This document shows positions 8,098 through 17,225 of a DNA stretch of 64,000 nt, in pieces. The translations under genes were made by a program, and so were the position numbers. The notes beneath the pieces are model-generated. The model did not search any database. It saw nothing but the letters and a program-made list of their open reading frames with translations, and was not told where the DNA came from. The stretch's first letter is position 1. Every line of letters starts with the position of its first letter. Location of the stretch: assembly GCA_017962085.1 (NCBI GenBank), contig JAGCWA010000049.1, positions 44,679 through 108,678 on the forward strand, given 5' to 3'. The stretch comes from Paludibacteraceae bacterium. GTDB taxonomy: Bacteria > Bacteroidota > Bacteroidia > Bacteroidales > Paludibacteraceae.

Positions 8098-10494
8098 ATG
8101 GAAGAAAACAAGAAAAACGGAGGTCAAACGGAGGATTTCATCGAACTCGGTGAGTTGATCCTGATGTGTGTCCGGAAGTGGCATTGGTTTGCCGTATCCT
8201 TTGCCATTGTATTGGCTTTGGCCATTCTTTACATTTTGAAGACCCCGGAGTCCTACACACGGACGGCGGAGGTGCAGATCAAGTCGGAAGCGAAGAACGG
8301 ACCAAGTATGAACATTCAAAATGCGTTCAACGACATGGGGGGTATGTTTGCCATGAACACGAATGTCAACAACGAGTTGCGCGCATTGCTCTCCTCTGAC
8401 GTTATGTTCGAGGTGGTTAGACGTTTGAATTTGGACGTGAACTACACGATTGACGGAAATTTCCACGATGTGGTGTTGTATGGATCGAATCTGCCTGTCA
8501 CCGTCTCTTTCGTTGATTTGACGGATTACGATAATGTGTTATGTGATGTTTCCTTGGGCGATTCCGTCGCATCAAAGGACTACGTGAAGATCGACAACAT
8601 CGCATACACGTTGAATGGCGAGGTCATAGAAGTGCATGAGCCTGCGATGGCTTCTTTAGGCGATACGATCAATACTGCCATCGGACGTTTGGTCGTTCAA
8701 CGTAACTTGCGATACACGGGCAATGAAATCAACAGTTTGCATGTTACCCGCACCAACATGTTCTCTTCTCAGGAAAACTGGTCAGGTGCCTTGAACGTGA
8801 CGCAGGATGACGATAAGGCGGACATCATCACCTTGGAGGTGAAGGATGTTTCCATTCAGCGTGCCGACGATATCTTGGATATGTTGATCAAGGTCTACAA
8901 CGAGAACTGGATCAAGGATAAGAACCAGATTGCTGACGGTACGTCCATGTTCATCAACGAACGTCTGAACATCATCGAGAATGAGCTTTCTTCCGTGGAT
9001 AATGATATTTCTTCCTACAAGAGTAAGAACCTCTTGCCTGACGTGAAGGCTGTGGCTGAAATGTATATGCAGGAGAATGCCAACATCTCCAACCAATTGC
9101 GTGATTTGAATGCGCAATTGTATATGACCAACTACATCAGGGATTACCTCTCTGTGCAGAAGAATCAGACGAAGGTGTTGCCTGTGAGCTCCGGTTTGCA
9201 GAACGCCAACATCGAGTCGCAGATCTCCGAATATAACGACAAATTGCTGCAAAGGAACCGTTTGGAGTCGAACAGTAGTTCCGAAAACGACCTTGTGAAG
9301 CAGATGGATATCGATTTGGGGTCTATGCGTAGTGCTATCTTGGTCTCCATTGACAACCAAATCGCAGCCATCGACAACCAAATCCGCAACTTGAAGCATA
9401 GTGAGAGACAAGCATTGTCCCGCATTTCATCCAACCCTAAGCAGGCTGAGATGTTGTTGTCCGCTGAGCGTCAGCAAGCGGTCAAGGAGGCCCTCTACCT
9501 CTTCTTGCTCCAGAAACGTGAGGAAAATGAGTTGTCGCAGTCGTTTACTGCCTATAACACCCGTGTGATCAAACGTCCTGGTGGTAGTATGCGTCCTGAT
9601 GCGCCTAAGAAACGTAACATTCTTTTGGTGGCTTTCGCCATCGGTTTGATTGTGCCTCTTTCTCTCATTTACATCAAGGAGACGTTGAACACGACCCTCC
9701 GCGGGAAGAAGGATTTGGAACATGTTCCTGTACCGTTGTTGGGCGAGATTCCTTTGTCCAAGCAGCCTAAGAAATGGTGGCAGTTCTGGCGTAAGGAACA
9801 GAAAGTGCAGGATGCCGTGGTTGAACACGGTAATAGAAACGCTATCAACGAGGCTTTCCGTATCTTGCGTACCAACTTGGAGTTCATGGTGAAGAAAGAC
9901 AGCAATGTGTTGCTCTTCACTTCCTATAACGCTGGTAGCGGTAAGAGTTTCCTCTGTGTGAATACGGCTTTGAGTTTGGCGATTAAGGAGAAGAAAGTGC
10001 TCGTGATCGACGGTGATATGCGCCACGCCTCTCTCTCCAAATGGGCGAACAGTCCGAACATCGGTCTGAGCACTTACCTCAGCGGTAAGGTGAATACCAT
10101 CGAAGAGGTGATGGTGAAGAATGTGGACGGTAATGTTGGCTTGGATATGGTTCCGGTCGGCACTATTCCACCGAATCCGTCAGAGTTGATCGGTAATGGT
10201 TTGTTGGGTGAGTCAATCAACAGATTGAAAACGCAATATGACTATGTCTTCATCGATTGTCCTCCAATTGATATCGTGGCGGATGCCCAGATCGTTGAGA
10301 ACTATGCCGACAGAACGTTGTTCGTCGTACGTACAGGTTTGTTGGAGCGTTCAATGCTTGAAGACCTCACCGCATTGTACAACGAGAACAGATTCAAGAA
10401 TATGACTCTGATCCTGAACGGTACTCCAATGGAGAAAGGCAAGTACAGCTATCGTCACGGATATTACAACAGTGATTATTATTCCTATAGTTGA
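8098..10494 (+). CDS. Wzc-type chain-length regulator / tyrosine autokinase, copy 1
   Basis: A 798-residue inner-membrane bacterial tyrosine kinase. An N-terminal Wzz domain has a membrane helix around residues 30-50, then a long periplasmic coiled-coil part, then a second helix near 510-530 after the Pro-rich segment RPGGSMRPDAPKKRN. The cytoplasmic kinase has Walker A (SYNAGSGKS, about 607-615), Walker A' (VLVIDGDMRHAS, about 632) and Walker B (VFIDCPP, about 716). The C-terminus is a tyrosine cluster (KYSYRHGYYNSDYYSYS) that would be autophosphorylated. It controls polymer length and export with Wza; the PHP-type phosphatase encoded downstream is the expected partner that removes phosphate. 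Confidence 0.95.
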   Translation: MEENKKNGGQTEDFIELGELILMCVRKWHWFAVSFAIVLALAILYILKTPESYTRTAEVQIKSEAKNGPSMNIQNAFNDMGGMFAMNTNVNNELRALLSSDVMFEVVRRLNLDVNYTIDGNFHDVVLYGSNLPVTVSFVDLTDYDNVLCDVSLGDSVASKDYVKIDNIAYTLNGEVIEVHEPAMASLGDTINTAIGRLVVQRNLRYTGNEINSLHVTRTNMFSSQENWSGALNVTQDDDKADIITLEVKDVSIQRADDILDMLIKVYNENWIKDKNQIADGTSMFINERLNIIENELSSVDNDISSYKSKNLLPDVKAVAEMYMQENANISNQLRDLNAQLYMTNYIRDYLSVQKNQTKVLPVSSGLQNANIESQISEYNDKLLQRNRLESNSSSENDLVKQMDIDLGSMRSAILVSIDNQIAAIDNQIRNLKHSERQALSRISSNPKQAEMLLSAERQQAVKEALYLFLLQKREENELSQSFTAYNTRVIKRPGGSMRPDAPKKRNILLVAFAIGLIVPLSLIYIKETLNTTLRGKKDLEHVPVPLLGEIPLSKQPKKWWQFWRKEQKVQDAVVEHGNRNAINEAFRILRTNLEFMVKKDSNVLLFTSYNAGSGKSFLCVNTALSLAIKEKKVLVIDGDMRHASLSKWANSPNIGLSTYLSGKVNTIEEVMVKNVDGNVGLDMVPVGTIPPNPSELIGNGLLGESINRLKTQYDYVFIDCPPIDIVADAQIVENYADRTLFVVRTGLLERSMLEDLTALYNENRFKNMTLILNGTPMEKGKYSYRHGYYNSDYYSYS

Positions 10495-10512
10495 TAGGGT
10501 AGGATAAGGGAC

Positions 10513-10546
10513 AGGCGCATCTTCTATGACCATAGAGGATGTGCCT
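10513..10546 (+). terminator. Long hairpin between wzc and the phosphatase gene
   Basis: A 16-bp stem (10513-10528 pairing with 10531-10546, two G-U wobbles, tiny AC loop) starts 18 bp after the wzc stop codon and is followed by only TTTAAA. It could be an attenuator or a 3' mRNA stabiliser inside the operon. The weak T-run argues against a strong terminator. Confidence 0.55.
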
Positions 10547-10550
10547 TTAA

Positions 10551-11273
10551 ATGAATAATGTCAAAATGTCTTTGTTCGGATTTTTATCTAAAAGTGTTAC
10601 GCTGTCGGAGTCTTGTGTATGCAAGGGTATGGTCGACTGCCATTCACACTTGATTCCTGGCGTGGACGACGGAATCCAAAAGATTGAGGATTCTCTCGCC
10701 GTGCTCGATTTGTACGAGAAGCTGGGTATGAGAGAGTTATATTGCACCCCCCACATCATGGAGGATTTCCCGAATTCGTCGGAGAAGTTGAAAGATCGTT
10801 TCGCTCAGTTGTGCGACGCATACAAGGGTAGTATCAAACTGCATCTTTCAGCGGAGTATATGATAGACAATCTTTTGCTCCAACGTTTGACGGAAAAGGA
10901 TCTGTTGCCTCATGGTGTGAATGGAGACCATCTGTTGATCGAGACCTCCTATTATTCTTCTCCTGGCTATTTTGACGAGGTGGTGGAGAAAGTGAGGTCG
11001 ATAGGCCTTTGGCCCATGTTGGCTCATCCGGAACGTTATAACTATATGGAAAAGGATCGATACGAGGAGTTGAAATCCCAGGGGGTAAAATTCCAACTGA
11101 ATCTTCCAGCATTATTGGGACGTTACGGTGACGATGTGAAGAAAAAGGCTAGTATGCTCCTAAGTAAGGGCATGTATGACTTCATCGGCACGGACGTCCA
11201 TCGTTTCGAGCCGGACTTGGGGCAACGGAAAATAAGGAAGAGCGATGTGGAACATCTGATGAGGATGAAATGA
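10551..11273 (+). CDS. CpsB/YwqE-type tyrosine-protein phosphatase (PHP domain)
   Basis: A 240-residue PHP-domain protein like the manganese-dependent phosphatases CpsB and YwqE, which dephosphorylate bacterial tyrosine kinases of capsule systems. Metal-binding motifs: CHSHLIPGVDDG with H31 and H33, CTPHIM with H68, an acidic SAEYM, LAHPERY and the C-terminal GTDVHRFE. The length is normal for the family. It sits directly after wzc copy 1 and is the only tyrosine phosphatase in the window, so it may serve all three Wzc kinases. The start chosen (10551) lies just behind the hairpin at 10513-10546; an internal Met at 10566 is also possible. Confidence 0.92.
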   Translation: MNNVKMSLFGFLSKSVTLSESCVCKGMVDCHSHLIPGVDDGIQKIEDSLAVLDLYEKLGMRELYCTPHIMEDFPNSSEKLKDRFAQLCDAYKGSIKLHLSAEYMIDNLLLQRLTEKDLLPHGVNGDHLLIETSYYSSPGYFDEVVEKVRSIGLWPMLAHPERYNYMEKDRYEELKSQGVKFQLNLPALLGRYGDDVKKKASMLLSKGMYDFIGTDVHRFEPDLGQRKIRKSDVEHLMRMK

Positions 11274-11320
11274 CATGTCATTGTGGTTGTCCACGTTATA
11301 GAATTCATTTGAAATAGAGT

Positions 11321-12430
11321 ATGGATAATAGTATGATTACCGTCACGTCGCCGTTGCTCCCTGACTTGGACGAGTTCTACGGGATGTTGAAGGAAATATG
11401 GAATTCAAAGTATATCACCAATAACGGTTCTTTCCATAAACAATTGGAAAAAGAGTTGGCCTCCTACCTGAAGGTGCCTTACGTAAGTTTGTTCACGAAT
11501 GGAACATTGCCGCTCATCACCGCATTGCAGGCTCTTCGAGTGACTGGTGAGGTGATCACGACTCCCTATAGTTTCGTCGCGACTACACACGCATTATGGT
11601 GGAACGGTATAAAGCCGGTTTTTGTGGATGTGGACCTTAAAACGGGTAATTTGGACCCAGATAAGATTGAAGCCGCCATTACACCGAAAACTACAGCCAT
11701 TATGCCGGTTCATGTATACGGTAAACCGTGCGACACGAAAAAAATTCAGGAAATCGCAGACCGCTACGGATTGAAAGTCATCTATGATGCCGCACACGCA
11801 TTTGGTGTCGAGGTGAACGGAGAGAGTGTGCTCAATGCCGGAGACATGTCCACGCTTTCGTTCCATGCCACGAAGGTATACAACACCATTGAGGGCGGTG
11901 CGATGGTAATGCATGATGAAAAGACAAAGCAGCGCATCGACTATTTGAAGAACTTCGGTTTCGCCGGCGAGACGACCGTCGTAGGTCCGGGCATCAATTC
12001 CAAGATGGATGAGGTGCGAGCCGCCTATGGTATCCTAAACCTCCGTCAGGTGGACGAGTCGATTGCGGCGAGAAGGGAAGTGGCGGTCGCATACCGTAAT
12101 GCTTTGCGTTCTGTCGATGGCGTTTCATTCTTCGATGATATGCCGGGAGTCAAGCATAACTACTCCTATTTCCCTATCTTTATTGATGAAAGGAAATACG
12201 GAATGAGTCGAGATGACTTGTACATGAAGATGCGGGAAGCGAAGGTTTTGGGCAGGCGCTACTTCTATCCGTTGATTTCAGAATTCTCCACTTACCGTGG
12301 ATTAGAGTCAGCCGACCCAAATAACCTGCCGAATGCGCATAAAATGGCCAATACGGTCATCTGTCTGCCGATGCACCACACGCTTTCGAAGGAAGATATA
12401 AATCGAGTCTTAGATCAAATCGTTAAGTGA
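11321..12430 (+). CDS. DegT/DnrJ/EryC1/StrS-family sugar aminotransferase
   Basis: A 369-residue PLP-dependent aminotransferase of the class that makes amino sugars from nucleotide keto-sugars. The PLP-lysine is K185 in SFHATKVYNTIEGG; D156 and H159 in YDAAHAFG and the TPYSFVATTHAL segment (about 82-92) form the cofactor pocket. The length fits the family. It implies that cluster 1 builds an amino sugar, although no matching 4,6-dehydratase is in the window, so the keto-sugar must come from elsewhere in the genome. It could also be one of the family members acting on a 3-keto sugar. Specificity cannot be assigned from sequence alone. Confidence 0.92.
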   Translation: MDNSMITVTSPLLPDLDEFYGMLKEIWNSKYITNNGSFHKQLEKELASYLKVPYVSLFTNGTLPLITALQALRVTGEVITTPYSFVATTHALWWNGIKPVFVDVDLKTGNLDPDKIEAAITPKTTAIMPVHVYGKPCDTKKIQEIADRYGLKVIYDAAHAFGVEVNGESVLNAGDMSTLSFHATKVYNTIEGGAMVMHDEKTKQRIDYLKNFGFAGETTVVGPGINSKMDEVRAAYGILNLRQVDESIAARREVAVAYRNALRSVDGVSFFDDMPGVKHNYSYFPIFIDERKYGMSRDDLYMKMREAKVLGRRYFYPLISEFSTYRGLESADPNNLPNAHKMANTVICLPMHHTLSKEDINRVLDQIVK

Positions 12431-12481
12431 GAACCTTGGAACATTACAATGTTCTAATGAAATAAATATTTAAAACAAGAC

Positions 12482-13207
12482 ATGATACTAGCATGCAATC
12501 AACCGTATTTTATTCCTTACATCGGATACTGGCAATTGATTAATTGCGCTGATGTGTTTGTGATAGGGGATGATTACGCTTACATCAATCGGGGATGGGT
12601 GAACAGAAATCGCATCTTGAACCAGAATGAACCTATGTATTTTGGATTGTCGTTGGTTAAGGCCAGCCAAAACAAATACATAAATGAAATTACTCTTGCG
12701 GATATGAATTTCGACAAGTTGTTGAAGACCATATCCTACAATTACTGCAAAAGTCCTAATTTTCAGGAGGGGTTTGACCTGCTGAAGAGAATCTTTGAAT
12801 GTAAGGATTCTAACTTGGCATATTTCCTTGGCAATTCCATGGAGGTGGTTTGTGATTATCTGAATATAAAGACTCGTTTGTGCTATTCCTCATCGTTCCC
12901 AGAGAACAATCTGTTGAAGAGGGAGTTCCGCATCTACGATTTCTGCGAGAAGACAGGGGCGGACACTTACATCAATTCGATTGGTGGCACCGCCTTGTAT
13001 GATTTCGACGAGTTCAGGAAACGGAACTTGACGCTGAAGTTCATCAAATCCAACGAGGTAACATATAAGCAATTCAACAACGAATTTGTGCCTTGGCTTT
13101 CTATTCTTGATGTCATCATGTTTAACTCGAAGGATGAGGTGATCCGTATGTTGAATGAATATAAATTGATTGATAATAAAAACGATATACCAGTCGCTCA
13201 CGTGTGA
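12482..13207 (+). CDS. WbqC-like family protein
   Basis: A 241-residue WbqC-like protein, recognised from the N-terminus (ACNQPYFIPYIGYWQLI) and the following DDYAYINRGWVNRNRIL and ILDVIMFN segments. Members of this family occur in O-antigen and capsule loci, often beside DegT-type aminotransferases as here, and their biochemical role is still poorly defined. The N-terminal motif and context suggest a part in attaching an acyl or amino-acid group to an amino sugar, but that is an inference. No signal peptide or membrane segment is seen, so it should act in the cytoplasm before flipping. Confidence 0.85.
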   Translation: MILACNQPYFIPYIGYWQLINCADVFVIGDDYAYINRGWVNRNRILNQNEPMYFGLSLVKASQNKYINEITLADMNFDKLLKTISYNYCKSPNFQEGFDLLKRIFECKDSNLAYFLGNSMEVVCDYLNIKTRLCYSSSFPENNLLKREFRIYDFCEKTGADTYINSIGGTALYDFDEFRKRNLTLKFIKSNEVTYKQFNNEFVPWLSILDVIMFNSKDEVIRMLNEYKLIDNKNDIPVAHV

Positions 13208-13266
13208 AACGGACAATGGCACATCACCTTGTTGCCTGGCTGAAATTGGTTCTTTTATAAGGATTT

Positions 13267-14331
13267 ATGGAGAATAATAAAGACATCTACTTCGCACCCG
13301 TGTTGATTCCGACGTTGTGTCGGTCGAAACACTTCATCAGATTGATGGAGAGTCTGAAGCGTAATACATGGGCTAAATATACGGATGTGTATGTCGGTTT
13401 GGACTATCCTCCGTCAGAGAAATATCGACAGGGCTGGCAAGAGATATGCGACTATGTGGACAATGGTGATTTCTCTTGTTTCGCCAAGTTCGTAGTGTTC
13501 AAACGTACAGAGAACTATGGTAGCGCGAGGAACTCCTCCCATTTGATAGAATATGCCTACGAGCACTATCCATGTTGGATTCGTACGGATGATGACGTGG
13601 AGTTTTCTCCGAACTTTCTGGAGTTTGAGGACAGGTGTCTTTGGGAGTATCGGAATGATCCGGACGTGATGTTTGTGTCGGGTTACTCCTATCCAGTCAA
13701 ATGGAAGTCCAACGAGGGTGCCACCTGCTTCAAACAAAACTTCACGCTATCCGCATGGGGACTAGGCTTTTGGGCTTCCAAGAAGGAGATATATTCTTCT
13801 TATATCAAGTCCGGGGAGATGTTGAGGGATGCGGGAACCATTGTGAAGAAGGGATATTATCAGCGGATGATTGACTCATGTTTCCGTGATTATTTTTCAT
13901 CTGTCCTTTCCTATGGTAGCCAGACTTCATTGTTTTTGATTTGTTCCGATGTGGCGCTTAGGGCATATCTGGCGTGCCAAAACAAATATTGTATTACGCC
14001 AGTCATCTCTAAAGCCAGGAACTACGGCTTTGACGGGTCAGGTGAATATTGCACTGCGATAGAGGGGAATGGAGAGCATGCGCTCGACTACAATTATTCC
14101 TCTCAAGAGATTGACACTTCCACGGAATTCAGGTTCGAACCAGACGATTCGCTCCGTTATATGGAGGAAAATAAGCAAGCCTTGAATGCGTTCGATTATC
14201 GTTCGCCAGAGGAAATGAAGCTTGCGAACCATAATTTTCGGTTGATCAATCGTTATGGGTTGACGTTGGCCAAAGCTATTCATGGCGTGGAGACTTTCTT
14301 GGAAAACAAACTACACCTATGTAAGTCATGA
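13267..14331 (+). CDS. Glycosyltransferase, GT-A fold
   Basis: A 354-residue GT-A type transferase. It begins with a beta-strand and nucleotide-binding region (FAPVLIPTLCRSKHFIRLMESL), has a clear acidic metal motif in RTDDDVEFSPNFLEF (about residue 115) and an acceptor-side region GLGFWASKKEIY. The pattern is like GT2-related or GNT-I-like enzymes rather than the commonest GT2 type. It is followed by the GT32 gene with a 4-bp overlap, so the two probably act in sequence on the cluster 1 repeat unit. Donor and linkage are unknown. Confidence 0.8.
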   Translation: MENNKDIYFAPVLIPTLCRSKHFIRLMESLKRNTWAKYTDVYVGLDYPPSEKYRQGWQEICDYVDNGDFSCFAKFVVFKRTENYGSARNSSHLIEYAYEHYPCWIRTDDDVEFSPNFLEFEDRCLWEYRNDPDVMFVSGYSYPVKWKSNEGATCFKQNFTLSAWGLGFWASKKEIYSSYIKSGEMLRDAGTIVKKGYYQRMIDSCFRDYFSSVLSYGSQTSLFLICSDVALRAYLACQNKYCITPVISKARNYGFDGSGEYCTAIEGNGEHALDYNYSSQEIDTSTEFRFEPDDSLRYMEENKQALNAFDYRSPEEMKLANHNFRLINRYGLTLAKAIHGVETFLENKLHLCKS

Positions 14332-15128
14332 TTCCTAAGGTCATACATTATTGTTGGTTTGGTCATAACCCGATGCCGGAGCTGGCGGTTCGTTGCATCG
14401 AGTCGTGGCGGAAGTTTCTCCCAGACTATGAAATCAAGGCTTGGAACGAGGAGAATTTCGACGTGAATATGGTTCCTTATACGAAGGAAGCCTATGCGCA
14501 GAAAAAATATGCCTTCGTGAGCGATTACGCACGATTTTGGATTTTGTATAATTTCGGTGGATTGTATTTCGACACGGATGTCGAGATGATCAAGTCCTTG
14601 GATGAAGTTGTCGGCAAAGGCCCCTTTATGGGGTGCGAGCAGGATTATAAGCTTACACCTAATGGCACTATTGCGCAGGGGAACGGCGTCGCTGTCAATC
14701 CAGGATTAGGCATTGGGGCGGAAGCCGGATTGCCGCTTTACAAGGAGATCTTGGACAATTATGCCACATTCCAATTCCTGCATGCGGATGGTAGCCTGAA
14801 TCTGAAGACTGTGGTGGCATACACTACGGAGCTTTTGACCACCAAAGGATTGGAAGTAAAAAACGAGACACAATGTGTGGAAGGGATATACATCTATCCG
14901 AAAGAGTATTTCGGGCCGAAGGACTATCTGACCAACGAGGTGAATGTCACGGTAAACACATTGACGATACACCATTACAACGCAAGTTGGAGGGATAGAT
15001 CGATATGGAGCCGTATGTATGAGGGCTTCAAAAATGGATTTCTTCTGCGTTGCATGCCTGCCGGATTAGTGAACAAAATCCTGCAACTGAAGGAACGCAA
15101 AAGAGAAACGGGTTCGTATTTTAATTGA
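14328..15128 (+). CDS. GT32-type capsular glycosyltransferase
   Basis: A 266-residue member of the glycosyltransferase sugar-binding (DXD) family, GT32/OCH1-like. It opens with the typical IPKVIHYCWFG and has the conserved block SDYARFWILYNFGGLYFDTDVEMIKSL, where DTD is the metal-binding DXD motif (about residues 85-87). Related bacterial enzymes add galactose, mannose or similar residues to capsule repeat units. Overlap with the preceding gene is 4 bp (ATGA type), and the polymerase gene follows after 10 bp. Confidence 0.9.
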   Translation: MIPKVIHYCWFGHNPMPELAVRCIESWRKFLPDYEIKAWNEENFDVNMVPYTKEAYAQKKYAFVSDYARFWILYNFGGLYFDTDVEMIKSLDEVVGKGPFMGCEQDYKLTPNGTIAQGNGVAVNPGLGIGAEAGLPLYKEILDNYATFQFLHADGSLNLKTVVAYTTELLTTKGLEVKNETQCVEGIYIYPKEYFGPKDYLTNEVNVTVNTLTIHHYNASWRDRSIWSRMYEGFKNGFLLRCMPAGLVNKILQLKERKRETGSYFN

Positions 15129-15138
15129 TAAGCAACAT

Positions 15139-16254
15139 ATGTTTCTTGCCTATTACGTCTATAATGTATTGCTGGTGGTCCTGATGTTTCTGGCCTATCA
15201 GTATGCGATGACAAGCAAAAGAGGATATGCCTACATGATCATCGTCATCTTCACGCTGGTGATAGGTCTGCGATACCATGTGGGCGACGACTACCTCTCC
15301 TACAAGGCATTTTTCTCCAATCCGAAACTCTTCCCGAAGATGGAGTACGGGTTCACCAATATCTGTAAGTTCTTCCATCACATGGAGTTCCATTACAGTA
15401 CGATATTCTTGTTGGTGGCATGTCTGGAGATCTATTTCTTTGTCAGGACATTCCAAAAATTCAAGTTCACTTTGCCGTGGGCTTTCTTCTTCTTGTTCAC
15501 CACGCTTGAACTCTTCATTTGGAACAATGCCTTAAGGCAAAGTGTGGCCTTCTGTATATTCATGTACTCGATACGGTATATCCATGAACGGCGGCTCATA
15601 CCATTCGCGATACTCATTGTTTTAGCTGGCTCCGTCCATAAAACCGCCTATCCGTTAGGCGTATTCTATTTCTTACTGAATCTGAAAGTGAAGGATGGCA
15701 AGGTGCTGCAATATTCGCTCTTTTTCGCCACTTTCGTCATGGGTGCGCTCCTGAAAGACTTCATATTCGCCAACTTGGGCACCTTCGCTGGCGTCATAGG
15801 TTTTGGCGAGACGACGAACAACATGGATTATCTGAAAACATTGGACTGGTCCAATAGCAAGAATTCCATGGGTATTGCCACTTTGATTTGGCTCACGCTC
15901 GACGTCATGGTTATATGGATGTACGACAAACTAAAGAATATGTATAGCCATGTGGGGTTTGAACTCTATTATAAACTCTATTTCATAGGCATTCTCTTGC
16001 AGAATTGTATCGGTGGAACATATCTGGACCGTGTGAACATGTACTTTCTGCCGTTCCGTATCGTCATCTATTCGTTCTTCATGTATGAGTTGGCGAAGAA
16101 CAAGGATGTGTTGTTCAGAGTCCCAATCATCGTGTTCTGCACTTTGACCTATGCGCTTTGCATGTGGGCGGTCTTCAATCACGCGGCGACATGTTCCCCG
16201 TATGAGTTCGTTGATTTGAACATCGTTCCGTCACAGCAGACATTCTTTGACTAA
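15139..16254 (+). CDS. EpsG-like polysaccharide polymerase (Wzy role)
   Basis: A 371-residue integral membrane protein with roughly ten hydrophobic segments, starting with YYVYNVLLVVLMFLAYQYAM. Features of the EpsG family are RYHVGDDYLSYKAFF near residue 45, the EYGF segment, and WNNALRQSVAFCIFMYSIRYI near 130, which resembles the conserved R(Q)xxA region. Members are thought to polymerise lipid-linked repeat units in the periplasm, the Wzy role. It is the only polymerase candidate in cluster 1. Confidence 0.85.
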   Translation: MFLAYYVYNVLLVVLMFLAYQYAMTSKRGYAYMIIVIFTLVIGLRYHVGDDYLSYKAFFSNPKLFPKMEYGFTNICKFFHHMEFHYSTIFLLVACLEIYFFVRTFQKFKFTLPWAFFFLFTTLELFIWNNALRQSVAFCIFMYSIRYIHERRLIPFAILIVLAGSVHKTAYPLGVFYFLLNLKVKDGKVLQYSLFFATFVMGALLKDFIFANLGTFAGVIGFGETTNNMDYLKTLDWSNSKNSMGIATLIWLTLDVMVIWMYDKLKNMYSHVGFELYYKLYFIGILLQNCIGGTYLDRVNMYFLPFRIVIYSFFMYELAKNKDVLFRVPIIVFCTLTYALCMWAVFNHAATCSPYEFVDLNIVPSQQTFFD

Positions 16255-16266
16255 CACCTATTTGCT

Positions 16267-17208
16267 ATGTTTCTCTCAATCATAATGCCTTCATATAATG
16301 TCGAACAATACATCGAGGATTGTTTGACAAGTTGTCTTCAACAAGAAATCGACAAGGCAGATTATGAGGTGATTGTAATCAATGATGGATCCAAGGATTC
16401 GACGTTGGATGTGGTGAACGCTTTCATCGAGAAACATCCGACGGCTCCCATACGTGTGGTCAGCCAAGAAAACAGTGGCTTGAGCGCCACTCGCAACAGA
16501 GGCGTCACTCTTGCCCAAGGAGACTATGTGTGGTTTGTGGACAGTGACGATTGGATCGCAGAGAATTGTCTCAAGGAACTTTACGACAATGTCACTAAGC
16601 ACAACCAACCTGATGTTGTGGTCTTGAACACAATCCTGAGAAAGGGGGGGGAGGATACGGTGATTGATAGGAATTTACCTTCTGATAAGGGGGATGGCAA
16701 GTATATTTACGACAATTCCTATATCTTCCCTTATAGCGGAGCCCCCTTTTACTTGTTCAAACGTAGTTTCTTGAATGATAACGATTTGTCGTTCAAAGAG
16801 GGGATATACTTTGAGGATTGCCTATTCACACCGTCGGCATTGAGCATGGCGAAACATTGTAGCTACTATTCGAAGCCAGTCTATATCTATAGATTGAGGG
16901 AGAATTCCATTACGACATCCTCCATCTCCGAGAAGAAACTCTATGACTCCATCACTGTGGCGGAAGAATTGATCAATAGGCTAGGGGATGGTCGTGTTTT
17001 ATACAAGGATGTGATCAAAGATGCGGCATGCAGGACCTACGAGGTTTTGTTCCGTTACTATATATTGAAGTCAGACAAGCCCACACAGAAGAAATTCCTT
17101 AAGCTTGTCAACTCCAACGATAATTGGAAGTCATTGCTGGGTGATGTGCGTTTGAAGCATAAAATCTACTATCTCATCGCAAAAGTTTATTCAGCTTTCA
17201 TGGGTTAA
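16267..17208 (+). CDS. GT2 glycosyltransferase
   Basis: A 313-residue family 2 glycosyltransferase. The GT-A domain covers about residues 1-220: SIIMPSYNVEQYIEDCLTSC, INDGSKDSTLDVV, SGLSATRNRGVTLAQGDYVWFVDSDDW (the metal-binding DSD), and the later YFEDCLF that would hold the catalytic base. The C-terminal 90 residues are helical and basic. It lies 12 bp after the polymerase gene and probably extends the cluster 1 repeat. The sugar is unknown. The paralogue at 55022 is built the same way. Confidence 0.93.
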   Translation: MFLSIIMPSYNVEQYIEDCLTSCLQQEIDKADYEVIVINDGSKDSTLDVVNAFIEKHPTAPIRVVSQENSGLSATRNRGVTLAQGDYVWFVDSDDWIAENCLKELYDNVTKHNQPDVVVLNTILRKGGEDTVIDRNLPSDKGDGKYIYDNSYIFPYSGAPFYLFKRSFLNDNDLSFKEGIYFEDCLFTPSALSMAKHCSYYSKPVYIYRLRENSITTSSISEKKLYDSITVAEELINRLGDGRVLYKDVIKDAACRTYEVLFRYYILKSDKPTQKKFLKLVNSNDNWKSLLGDVRLKHKIYYLIAKVYSAFMG

Positions 17209-17225
17209 AAAAGTGATTTTATCGA

